Below, piece by piece: positions 11,488-24,119 of a stretch of 64,000 nucleotides of DNA (position 1 is its first letter; the number at the start of each line of letters is the position of its first letter). The stretch is taken from the NCBI GenBank assembly GCA_943737045.1, contig CALSFV010000060.1, positions 62,001 through 126,000 on the forward strand, in the 5' to 3' direction. A program made the translations under genes and the position numbers. This DNA is from Parapristionchus giblindavisi. Lineage: Eukaryota > Nematoda > Chromadorea > Rhabditida > Diplogasteridae. The notes beneath the pieces are model-generated. The model saw nothing but the letters and a program-made list of their open reading frames with translations. It had not been told where the DNA came from and made no database searches.

Positions 11488-11700
11488 TTAAAATCTTGGA
11501 AAAGTAGATGGAAAAGTGAAAAGTAGTGTTAATTTTGTGATTGTAAAAGTAGGTGGAAAAGTAGTAATCCAACTCTCGCGTAAAGGGTTTTTATTGTAAA
11601 AGTTTGTCAATTACGAAGATAGGCTACTTTTTCAACTACTTTTACAATCACAAAATTAACACTACTTTTCACTTTTCCATCTACTTTTACAAGATTTTAA
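11488..11700. repeat. ~213-bp inverted repeat inside each satellite unit
   Basis: TTAAAATCTTGGAAAAGTAGATGG...GTGTTAATTTTGTGATTGTAAAAGTAG is mirrored by CTACTTTTACAATCACAAAATTAACAC...CCATCTACTTTTACAAGATTTTAA. Arms of about 80 bases flank a ~55-base centre. Repeated with the array period: about 14087, 16686, 19284, 21883 and 24482. It looks like a MITE captured before the unit was amplified. Confidence 0.85.
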
Positions 11701-12100
11701 ACCCACATGAGTTACGTCATAGCTGGATGAACTACTTTACAAAGTTGGAAAGAAGATAGTCTTGCCCAATTAAATTATTGAAAATTAAAGATACAACTAT
11801 AGATTTGTCTGCATATTAATGCTAAATTTAAATAAGGTTATATAAAATAATTAAAAGTGTGTTGTATGGTGCATCCTAAAAAAAGTACAAAAGAAAATCC
11901 TAGAAGAATAGTTATCTTTAGAGAATCTCGAATCGAGGAAAAGAGATATTGAGGTAGGTCGATGACCAATGTTCAGAGGCTATTATACGTCTTCTCGTTC
12001 ACATTCCATTTAGAGAAACAAAGGATAAAGTCGCTTTATTTGCCCCCACCCCGTAGGGTGAGTGCATTCCGAGAGGTTATTACAAAAAAACGGACGCTTT

Positions 12101-13587
12101 AAGACACCGGCTCAGTAAGATTCGAGGGTAGAGCCACTGACCCCGGACATCGACCTCACCGATTTGGCTCAAAATTTTTTTGTGGATACCCCCATGAGCC
12201 CCCATCACCAAATGGGTATTCATTAGGGCTGGATCCTTGAAACACAGAAGTGGCGGGTTCTCGAAATTTGAAAACTCGATTTTCACCAAAAATTAGTGAA
12301 GCGACCTGGGTCCAATATTAGTGTCGATTAATTATAAGTATAAATAGAGAACAAAAACTAGATATATGACGGTCCGGAGATCCGATCGCAAACTGATTTT
12401 TTTACCTTCTCAAAACATTCTAAAATTAATTAAAATTTTAAAACAAAAAACGGCAGCCCAATTTTTGCTTCATTTTATAAAGCAAAAAATTCCGCGTCGA
12501 ATGAGGCAAAAAAATCAAAAATCGATCGACCCGTGTTTTGAGATAAATGAACCTGAAGACGACCCGAAAATATTTTTGTTTTCAAACCCCGTCATGTTTG
12601 TACTCATATTGAAGAGCTCGTCGAGTAGAACAACTTTCATGTTGAACGTTTTGTTTGAAACTCATGTACAAGAGAAATACATGAGTTTGATTTATTCTCA
12701 CAGTTTTTCAGTCAATTTAGAGTAAATCGAAAGTAAAATATTTTTTGTGCACAAAGTGATAACGCCATATTGTAGAGCTCAAAAATCCATACTTAATTTG
12801 TTGTTTAACGAATAAAAAATTGATGGCCCCTACTCTGAAAAACATGGCCTCTAAAGTGGTCATGAAAAAAAAGTTGTGGAAAACTTGCCATGTTTATACT
12901 CATTTTAAAGAACTCGTCGAGTACATCATTTGTTATGTTGGTCGTATTCTATGAAAGTCGTTTGTTCTCGAGATACAAGCGATACAAAAGATTTGGATTC
13001 AATAAATCTAAATTTATGTATTTCTCTTGTACATGAGTTTCAGACAAAACGTTCAACATGAAAGTTGTTCTACTCGACGAGCTCTTCAATATGAGTACAA
13101 ACATGACGTGGTTTGAAAACAAAAATATTTTCTGGTCGTCTTCAGGTTCATTTATCTCAAAACACGGGTCGATCGATTTTTGATTTTTTTGCTTCATTCG
13201 ACGCGGAATTTTATGCTCTATAAAACGAGGCAAAAATTGGGCTGCCGTTTTTTGTTTTAAAATTTTAATTAATTTTAGAATGTTTTGAGAAGGTAAAAAA
13301 ATCAGTTTGCGATCGGATCTCCGGAGCGTCATATATCTTGTTTTTGTTGTCTATTTATACTTATAATTAATCGACACTAATATTGGACCCAGGTCGCTTC
13401 ACTAATTTTTGGTGAAAATCGAGTTTTCAAATTTCGAGAACCCGCCACTTCTGTGTTTCAAGGATCCAGCCCTAATGAATACCCATTTGGTGATGGGGGC
13501 TCATGGGGGTATCCACAAAAAAATTTCGAGCCAAATCGGTGAGGTCGATGTCCGGCACTACCTGAAATCTCACTGAGCCGTTGTCTT
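12101..13587. repeat. ~1.49-kb inverted repeat inside each satellite unit
   Basis: The left arm (about 12101-12690, from AAGACACCGGCTCAGT) is mirrored by the right arm (about 13008-13587, to ACTGAGCCGTTGTCTT), with a spacer near 12690-13008. The arms are highly similar but not identical; the left has AGATTCGAGGGTAGAGCCACTGACCC where the right has a different, shorter text. Part of the spacer (12893-12985) is itself a diverged direct copy of 12590-12680. Copies lie at about 14700-16186, 17299-18785, 19897-21383, 22496-23982 and 25095-26581. Each arm is open for 119 or 127 codons reading towards the centre. Confidence 0.9.
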
Positions 13588-13724
13588 AAAGAGATACGTA
13601 AAAAAACCAAAACGGAAATTTTAAAAGTAGCGGGTATTTTCGAAAGAGAATGAAAATACATTTCTCAGAATTCGAAATAAACAAAAAAAATAAAAATAAA
13701 AATAAAAAAAAAATGGGTTACGTT

Positions 13725-16323
13725 AAAAAAAAATATCAAATGATTGATCATTTATAATTCATGAAGAAATAGAGAATAAATAAATACAGTGGCATCCTTG
13801 TGCTCCTATTGTGAAGAAAGTCTTCTATCTAGCATCTGACAAACGCAGTTTGAGGGTTTGAACTTGCTGAATCTCGTTTAAATTCTAGAATAAAAACAAT
13901 TTGAAATCTGTAGACGACAACTCGGTGTGTGCTAAAAAGTCATGAATGTGGTACTCTGTCAAAAGCGGCGAAAGTAAACGAAAATAAGAGTATGCTATTA
14001 TATTTTTACACTCTCTACGTCATCTTACTTTTTTTATTATTTCTGGCCCAATAGAAATAACTGCTTGAATTGATTCTGATGCGGTGTTAAAATCTTGGAA
14101 AAGTAGATGGAAAAGTGAAAAGTAGTGTTAATTTTGTGATTGTAAAAGTAGGTGGAAAAGTAGTAATCCAACTCTCGCGTAAAGGGTTTTTATTGTAAAA
14201 GTTTGTCAATTACGAAGATAGGCTACTTTTTCAACTACTTTTACAATCACAAAATTAACACTACTTTTCACTTTTCCATCTACTTTTACAAGATTTTAAA
14301 CCCACATGAGTTACGTCATAGCTGGATGAACTACTTTACAAAGTTGGAAAGAAGATAGTCTTGCCCAATTAAATTATTGAAAATTAAAGATACAACTATA
14401 GATTTGTCTGCATATTAATGCTAAATTTAAATAAGGTTATATAAAATAATTAAAAGTGTGTTGTATGGTGCATCCTAAAAAAAGTACAAAAGAAAATCCT
14501 AGAAGAATAGTTATCTTTAGAGAATCTCGAATCGAGGAAAAGAGATATTGAGGTAGGTCGATGACCAATGTTCAGAGGCTATTATACGTCTTCTCGTTCA
14601 CATTCCATTTAGAGAAACAAAGGATAAAGTCGCTTTATTTGCCCCCACCCCGTAGGGTGAGTGCATTCCGAGAGGTTATTACAAAAAAACGGACGCTTTA
14701 AGACACCGGCTCAGTAAGATTCGAGGGTAGAGCCACTGACCCCGGACATCGACCTCACCGATTTGGCTCAAAATTTTTTTGTGGATACCCCCATGAGCCC
14801 CCATCACCAAATGGGTATTCATTAGGGCTGGATCCTTGAAACACAGAAGTGGCGGGTTCTCGAAATTTGAAAACTCGATTTTCACCAAAAATTAGTGAAG
14901 CGACCTGGGTCCAATATTAGTGTCGATTAATTATAAGTATAAATAGAGAACAAAAACTAGATATATGACGGTCCGGAGATCCGATCGCAAACTGATTTTT
15001 TTACCTTCTCAAAACATTCTAAAATTAATTAAAATTTTAAAACAAAAAACGGCAGCCCAATTTTTGCTTCATTTTATAAAGCAAAAAATTCCGCGTCGAA
15101 TGAGGCAAAAAAATCAAAAATCGATCGACCCGTGTTTTGAGATAAATGAACCTGAAGACGACCCGAAAATATTTTTGTTTTCAAACCCCGTCATGTTTGT
15201 ACTCATATTGAAGAGCTCGTCGAGTAGAACAACTTTCATGTTGAACGTTTTGTTTGAAACTCATGTACAAGAGAAATACATGAGTTTGATTTATTCTCAC
15301 AGTTTTTCAGTCAATTTAGAGTAAATCGAAAGTAAAATATTTTTTGTGCACAAAGTGATAACGCCATATTGTAGAGCTCAAAAATCCATACTTAATTTGT
15401 TGTTTAACGAATAAAAAATTGATGGCCCCTACTCTGAAAAACATGGCCTCTAAAGTGGTCATGAAAAAAAAGTTGTGGAAAACTTGCCATGTTTATACTC
15501 ATTTTAAAGAACTCGTCGAGTACATCATTTGTTATGTTGGTCGTATTCTATGAAAGTCGTTTGTTCTCGAGATACAAGCGATACAAAAGATTTGGATTCA
15601 ATAAATCTAAATTTATGTATTTCTCTTGTACATGAGTTTCAGACAAAACGTTCAACATGAAAGTTGTTCTACTCGACGAGCTCTTCAATATGAGTACAAA
15701 CATGACGTGGTTTGAAAACAAAAATATTTTCTGGTCGTCTTCAGGTTCATTTATCTCAAAACACGGGTCGATCGATTTTTGATTTTTTTGCTTCATTCGA
15801 CGCGGAATTTTATGCTCTATAAAATGAGGCAAAAATTGGGCTGCCGTTTTTTGTTTTAAAATTTTAATTAATTTTAGAATGTTTTGAGAAGGTAAAAAAA
15901 TCAGTTTGCGATCGGATCTCCGGAGCGTCATATATCTTGTTTTTGTTGTCTATTTATACTTATAATTAATCGACACTAATATTGGACCCAGGTCGCTTCA
16001 CTAATTTTTGGTGAAAATCGAGTTTTCAAATTTCGAGAACCCGCCACTTCTGTGTTTCAAGGATCCAGCCCTAATGAATACCCATTTGGTGATGGGGGCT
16101 CATGGGGGTATCCACAAAAAAATTTCGAGCCAAATCGGTGAGGTCGATGTCCGGCACTACCTGAAATCTCACTGAGCCGTTGTCTTAAAGAGATACGTAA
16201 AAAAACCAAAACGGAAATTTTAAAAGTAGCGGGTATTTTCGAAAGAGAATGAAAATACATTTCTCAGAATTCGAAATAAACAAAAAAAATAAAAATAAAA
16301 ATAAAAAAAAAATGGGTTACGTT
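13725..16323. repeat. macrosatellite unit 2
   Basis: Full-length unit from the poly-A start to GGGTTACGTT. No private difference was noticed. Confidence 0.95.
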
Positions 16324-18921
16324 AAAAAAAAATATCAAATGATTGATCATTTATAATTCATGAAGAAATAGAGAATAAATAAATACAGTGGCATCCTTGT
16401 GCTCCTATTGTGAAGAAAGTCTTCTATCTAGCATCTGACAAACGCAGTTTGAGGGTTTGAACTTGCTGAATCTCGTTTAAATTCTAGAATAAAAACAATT
16501 TGAAATCTGTAGACGACAACTCGGTGTGTGCTAAAAAGTCATGAATGTGGTACTCTGTCAAAAGCGGCGAAAGTAAACGAAAATAAGAGTATGCTATTAT
16601 ATTTTTACACTCTCTACGTCATCTTACTTTTTTTATTATTTCTGGCCCAATAGAAATAACTGCTTGAATTGATTCTGATGCGGTGTTAAAATCTTGGAAA
16701 AGTAGATGGAAAAGTGAAAAGTAGTGTTAATTTTGTGATTGTAAAAGTAGGTGGAAAAGTAGTAATCCAACTCTCGCGTAAAGGGTTTTTATTGTAAAAG
16801 TTTGTCAATTACGAAGATAGGCTACTTTTTCAACTACTTTTACAATCACAAAATTAACACTACTTTTCACTTTTCCATCTACTTTTACAAGATTTTAAAC
16901 CCACATGAGTTACGTCATAGCTGGATGAACTACTTTACAAAGTTGGAAAGAAGATAGTCTTGCCCAATTAAATTATTGAAAATTAAAGATACAACTATAG
17001 ATTTGTCTGCATATTAATGCTAAATTTAAATAAGGTTATATAAAATAATTAAAAGTGTGTTGTATGGTGCATCCTAAAAAAAGTACAAAAGAAAATCCTA
17101 GAAGAATAGTTATCTTTAGAGAATCTCGAATCGAGGAAAAGAGATATTGAGGTAGGTCGATGACCAATGTTCAGAGGCTATTATACGTCTTCTCGTTCAC
17201 ATTCCATTTAGAGAAACAAAGGATAAAGTCGCTTTATTTGCCCCCACCCCGTAGGGTGAGTGCATTCCGAGAGGTTATTACAAAAAAACGGACGCTTTAA
17301 GACACCGGCTCAGTAAGATTCGAGGGTAGAGCCACTGACCCCGGACATCGACCTCACCGATTTGGCTCAAAATTTTTTTGTGGATACCCCCATGAGCCCC
17401 CATCACCAAATGGGTATTCATTAGGGCTGGATCCTTGAAACACAGAAGTGGCGGGTTCTCGAAATTTGAAAACTCGATTTTCACCAAAAATTAGTGAAGC
17501 GACCTGGGTCCAATATTAGTGTCGATTAATTATAAGTATAAATAGAGAACAAAAACTAGATATATGACGGTCCGGAGATCCGATCGCAAACTGATTTTTT
17601 TACCTTCTCAAAACATTCTAAAATTAATTAAAATTTTAAAACAAAAAACGGCAGCCCAATTTTTGCTTCATTTTATAAAGCAAAAAATTCCGCGTCGAAT
17701 GAGGCAAAAAAATCAAAAATCGATCGACCCGTGTTTTGAGATAAATGAACCTGAAGACGACCCGAAAATATTTTTGTTTTCAAACCCCGTCATGTTTGTA
17801 CTCATATTGAAGAGCTCGTCGAGTAGAACAACTTTCATGTTGAACGTTTTGTTTGAAACTCATGTACAAGAGAAATACATGAGTTTGATTTATTCTCACA
17901 GTTTTTCAGTCAATTTAGAGTAAATCGAAAGTAAAATATTTTTTGTGCACAAAGTGATAACGCCATATTGTAGAGCTCAAAAATCCATACTTAATTTGTT
18001 GTTTAACGAATAAAAAATTGATGGCCCCTACTCTGAAAAACATGGCCTCTAAAGTGGTCATGAAAAAAAAGTTGTGGAAAACTTGCCATGTTTATACTCA
18101 TTTTAAAGAACTCGTCGAGTACATCATTTGTTATGTTGGTCGTATTCTATGAAAGTCGTTTGTTCTCGAGATACAAGCGATACAAAAGATTTGGATTCAA
18201 TAAATCTAAATTTATGTATTTCTCTTGTACATGAGTTTCAGACAAAACGTTCAACATGAAAGTTGTTCTACTCGACGAGCTCTTCAATATGAGTACAAAC
18301 ATGACGTGGTTTGAAAACAAAAATATTTTCTGGTCGTCTTCAGGTTCATTTATCTCAAAACACGGGTCGATCGATTTTTGATTTTTTTGCTTCATTCGAC
18401 GCGGAATTTTATGCTCTATAAAATGAGGCAAAAATTGGGCTGCCGTTTTTTGTTTTAAAATTTTAATTAATTTTAGAATGTTTTGAGAAGGTAAAAAAAT
18501 CAGTTTGCGATCGGATCTCCGGAGCGTCATATATCTTGTTTTTGTTGTCTATTTATACTTATAATTAATCGACACTAATATTGGACCCAGGTCGCTTCAC
18601 TAATTTTTGGTGAAAATCGAGTTTTCAAATTTCGAGAACCCGCCACTTCTGTGTTTCAAGGATCCAGCCCTAATGAATACCCATTTGGTGATGGGGGCTC
18701 ATGGGGGTATCCACAAAAAAATTTCGAGCCAAATCGGTGAGGTCGATGTCCGGCACTACCTGAAATCTCACTGAGCCGTTGTCTTAAAGAGATACGTAAA
18801 AAAACCAAAACGGAAATTTTAAAAGTAGCGGGTATTTTCGAAAGAGAATGAAAATACATTTCTCAGAATTCGAAATAAACAAAAAAAATAAAAATAAAAA
18901 TAAAAAAAAATGGGTTACGTT
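16324..18921. repeat. macrosatellite unit 3
   Basis: Full-length unit, one A shorter in the A/TAAAAA-rich right end. Confidence 0.95.
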
Positions 18922-21520
18922 AAAAAAAAATATCAAATGATTGATCATTTATAATTCATGAAGAAATAGAGAATAAATAAATACAGTGGCATCCTTGTGC
19001 TCCTATTGTGAAGAAAGTCTTCTATCTAGCATCTGACAAACGCAGTTTGAGGGTTTGAACTTGCTGAATCTCGTTTAAATTCTAGAATAAAAACAATTTG
19101 AAATCTGTAGACGACAACTCGGTGTGTGCTAAAAAGTCATGAATGTGGTACTCTGTCAAAAGCGGCGAAAGTAAACGAAAATAAGAGTATGCTATTATAT
19201 TTTTACACTCTCTACGTCATCTTACTTTTTTTATTATTTCTGGCCCAATAGAAATAACTGCTTGAATTGATTCTGATGCGGTGTTAAAATCTTGGAAAAG
19301 TAGATGGAAAAGTGAAAAGTAGTGTTAATTTTGTGATTGTAAAAGTAGGTGGAAAAGTAGTAATCCAACTCTCGCGTAAAGGGTTTTTATTGTAAAAGTT
19401 TGTCAATTACGAAGATAGGCTACTTTTTCAACTACTTTTACAATCACAAAATTAACACTACTTTTCACTTTTCCATCTACTTTTACAAGATTTTAAACCC
19501 ACATGAGTTACGTCATAGCTGGATGAACTACTTTACAAAGTTGGAAAGAAGATAGTCTTGCCCAATTAAATTATTGAAAATTAAAGATACAACTATAGAT
19601 TTGTCTGCATATTAATGCTAAATTTAAATAAGGTTATATAAAATAATTAAAAGTGTGTTGTATGGTGCATCCTAAAAAAAGTACAAAAGAAAATCCTAGA
19701 AGAATAGTTATCTTTAGAGAATCTCGAATCGAGGAAAAGAGATATTGAGGTAGGTCGATGACCAATGTTCAGAGGCTATTATACGTCTTCTCGTTCACAT
19801 TCCATTTAGAGAAACAAAGGATAAAGTCGCTTTATTTGCCCCCACCCCGTAGGGTGAGTGCATTCCGAGAGGTTATTACAAAAAAACGGACGCTTTAAGA
19901 CACCGGCTCAGTAAGATTCGAGGGTAGAGCCACTGACCCCGGACATCGACCTCACCGATTTGGCTCAAAATTTTTTTGTGGATACCCCCATGAGCCCCCA
20001 TCACCAAATGGGTATTCATTAGGGCTGGATCCTTGAAACACAGAAGTGGCGGGTTCTCGAAATTTGAAAACTCGATTTTCACCAAAAATTAGTGAAGCGA
20101 CCTGGGTCCAATATTAGTGTCGATTAATTATAAGTATAAATAGAGAACAAAAACTAGATATATGACGGTCCGGAGATCCGATCGCAAACTGATTTTTTTA
20201 CCTTCTCAAAACATTCTAAAATTAATTAAAATTTTAAAACAAAAAACGGCAGCCCAATTTTTGCTTCATTTTATAAAGCAAAAAATTCCGCGTCGAATGA
20301 GGCAAAAAAATCAAAAATCGATCGACCCGTGTTTTGAGATAAATGAACCTGAAGACGACCCGAAAATATTTTTGTTTTCAAACCCCGTCATGTTTGTACT
20401 CATATTGAAGAGCTCGTCGAGTAGAACAACTTTCATGTTGAACGTTTTGTTTGAAACTCATGTACAAGAGAAATACATGAGTTTGATTTATTCTCACAGT
20501 TTTTCAGTCAATTTAGAGTAAATCGAAAGTAAAATATTTTTTGTGCACAAAGTGATAACGCCATATTGTAGAGCTCAAAAATCCATACTTAATTTGTTGT
20601 TTAACGAATAAAAAATTGATGGCCCCTACTCTGAAAAACATGGCCTCTAAAGTGGTCATGAAAAAAAAGTTGTGGAAAACTTGCCATGTTTATACTCATT
20701 TTAAAGAACTCGTCGAGTACATCATTTGTTATGTTGGTCGTATTCTATGAAAGTCGTTTGTTCTCGAGATACAAGCGATACAAAAGATTTGGATTCAATA
20801 AATCTAAATTTATGTATTTCTCTTGTACATGAGTTTCAGACAAAACGTTCAACATGAAAGTTGTTCTACTCGACGAGCTCTTCAATATGAGTACAAACAT
20901 GACGTGGTTTGAAAACAAAAATATTTTCTGGTCGTCTTCAGGTTCATTTATCTCAAAACACGGGTCGATCGATTTTTGATTTTTTTGCTTCATTCGACGC
21001 GGAATTTTATGCTCTATAAAATGAGGCAAAAATTGGGCTGCCGTTTTTTGTTTTAAAATTTTAATTAATTTTAGAATGTTTTGAGAAGGTAAAAAAATCA
21101 GTTTGCGATCGGATCTCCGGAGCGTCATATATCTTGTTTTTGTTGTCTATTTATACTTATAATTAATCGACACTAATATTGGACCCAGGTCGCTTCACTA
21201 ATTTTTGGTGAAAATCGAGTTTTCAAATTTCGAGAACCCGCCACTTCTGTGTTTCAAGGATCCAGCCCTAATGAATACCCATTTGGTGATGGGGGCTCAT
21301 GGGGGTATCCACAAAAAAATTTCGAGCCAAATCGGTGAGGTCGATGTCCGGCACTACCTGAAATCTCACTGAGCCGTTGTCTTAAAGAGATACGTAAAAA
21401 AACCAAAACGGAAATTTTAAAAGTAGCGGGTATTTTCGAAAGAGAATGAAAATACATTTCTCAGAATTCGAAATAAACAAAAAAAATAAAAATAAAAATA
21501 AAAAAAAAATGGGTTACGTT
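18922..21520. repeat. macrosatellite unit 4
   Basis: Full-length unit; no private difference was noticed. Confidence 0.95.
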
Positions 21521-24119
21521 AAAAAAAAATATCAAATGATTGATCATTTATAATTCATGAAGAAATAGAGAATAAATAAATACAGTGGCATCCTTGTGCT
21601 CCTATTGTGAAGAAAGTCTTCTATCTAGCATCTGACAAACGCAGTTTGAGGGTTTGAACTTGCTGAATCTCGTTTAAATTCTAGAATAAAAACAATTTGA
21701 AATCTGTAGACGACAACTCGGTGTGTGCTAAAAAGTCATGAATGTGGTACTCTGTCAAAAGCGGCGAAAGTAAACGAAAATAAGAGTATGCTATTATATT
21801 TTTACACTCTCTACGTCATCTTACTTTTTTTATTATTTCTGGCCCAATAGAAATAACTGCTTGAATTGATTCTGATGCGGTGTTAAAATCTTGGAAAAGT
21901 AGATGGAAAAGTGAAAAGTAGTGTTAATTTTGTGATTGTAAAAGTAGGTGGAAAAGTAGTAATCCAACTCTCGCGTAAAGGGTTTTTATTGTAAAAGTTT
22001 GTCAATTACGAAGATAGGCTACTTTTTCAACTACTTTTACAATCACAAAATTAACACTACTTTTCACTTTTCCATCTACTTTTACAAGATTTTAAACCCA
22101 CATGAGTTACGTCATAGCTGGATGAACTACTTTACAAAGTTGGAAAGAAGATAGTCTTGCCCAATTAAATTATTGAAAATTAAAGATACAACTATAGATT
22201 TGTCTGCATATTAATGCTAAATTTAAATAAGGTTATATAAAATAATTAAAAGTGTGTTGTATGGTGCATCCTAAAAAAAGTACAAAAGAAAATCCTAGAA
22301 GAATAGTTATCTTTAGAGAATCTCGAATCGAGGAAAAGAGATATTGAGGTAGGTCGATGACCAATGTTCAGAGGCTATTATACGTCTTCTCGTTCACATT
22401 CCATTTAGAGAAACAAAGGATAAAGTCGCTTTATTTGCCCCCACCCCGTAGGGTGAGTGCATTCCGAGAGGTTATTACAAAAAAACGGACGCTTTAAGAC
22501 ACCGGCTCAGTAAGATTCGAGGGTAGAGCCACTGACCCCGGACATCGACCTCACCGATTTGGCTCAAAATTTTTTTGTGGATACCCCCATGAGCCCCCAT
22601 CACCAAATGGGTATTCATTAGGGCTGGATCCTTGAAACACAGAAGTGGCGGGTTCTCGAAATTTGAAAACTCGATTTTCACCAAAAATTAGTGAAGCGAC
22701 CTGGGTCCAATATTAGTGTCGATTAATTATAAGTATAAATAGAGAACAAAAACTAGATATATGACGGTCCGGAGATCCGATCGCAAACTGATTTTTTTAC
22801 CTTCTCAAAACATTCTAAAATTAATTAAAATTTTAAAACAAAAAACGGCAGCCCAATTTTTGCTTCATTTTATAAAGCAAAAAATTCCGCGTCGAATGAG
22901 GCAAAAAAATCAAAAATCGATCGACCCGTGTTTTGAGATAAATGAACCTGAAGACGACCCGAAAATATTTTTGTTTTCAAACCCCGTCATGTTTGTACTC
23001 ATATTGAAGAGCTCGTCGAGTAGAACAACTTTCATGTTGAACGTTTTGTTTGAAACTCATGTACAAGAGAAATACATGAGTTTGATTTATTCTCACAGTT
23101 TTTCAGTCAATTTAGAGTAAATCGAAAGTAAAATATTTTTTGTGCACAAAGTGATAACGCCATATTGTAGAGCTCAAAAATCCATACTTAATTTGTTGTT
23201 TAACGAATAAAAAATTGATGGCCCCTACTCTGAAAAACATGGCCTCTAAAGTGGTCATGAAAAAAAAGTTGTGGAAAACTTGCCATGTTTATACTCATTT
23301 TAAAGAACTCGTCGAGTACATCATTTGTTATGTTGGTCGTATTCTATGAAAGTCGTTTGTTCTCGAGATACAAGCGATACAAAAGATTTGGATTCAATAA
23401 ATCTAAATTTATGTATTTCTCTTGTACATGAGTTTCAGACAAAACGTTCAACATGAAAGTTGTTCTACTCGACGAGCTCTTCAATATGAGTACAAACATG
23501 ACGTGGTTTGAAAACAAAAATATTTTCTGGTCGTCTTCAGGTTCATTTATCTCAAAACACGGGTCGATCGATTTTTGATTTTTTTGCTTCATTCGACGCG
23601 GAATTTTATGCTCTATAAAATGAGGCAAAAATTGGGCTGCCGTTTTTTGTTTTAAAATTTTAATTAATTTTAGAATGTTTTGAGAAGGTAAAAAAATCAG
23701 TTTGCGATCGGATCTCCGGAGCGTCATATATCTTGTTTTTGTTGTCTATTTATACTTATAATTAATCGACACTAATATTGGACCCAGGTCGCTTCACTAA
23801 TTTTTGGTGAAAATCGAGTTTTCAAATTTCGAGAACCCGCCACTTCTGTGTTTCAAGGATCCAGCCCTAATGAATACCCATTTGGTGATGGGGGCTCATG
23901 GGGGTATCCACAAAAAAATTTCGAGCCAAATCGGTGAGGTCGATGTCCGGCACTACCTGAAATCTCACTGAGCCGTTGTCTTAAAGAGATACGTAAAAAA
24001 ACCAAAACGGAAATTTTAAAAGTAGCGGGTATTTTCGAAAGAGAATGAAAATACATTTCTCAGAATTCGAAATAAACAAAAAAAATAAAAATAAAAATAA
24101 AAAAAAAATGGGTTACGTT
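21521..24119. repeat. macrosatellite unit 5
   Basis: Full-length unit; no private difference was noticed. Confidence 0.95.

Larger units (their letters stand above)
11127..13724. repeat. macrosatellite unit 1
   Basis: First unit. It differs from the others at its left edge (joined to a non-LTR tail instead of GGGTTACGTT) and carries a private C in the right arm of its large palindrome. Confidence 0.95.
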
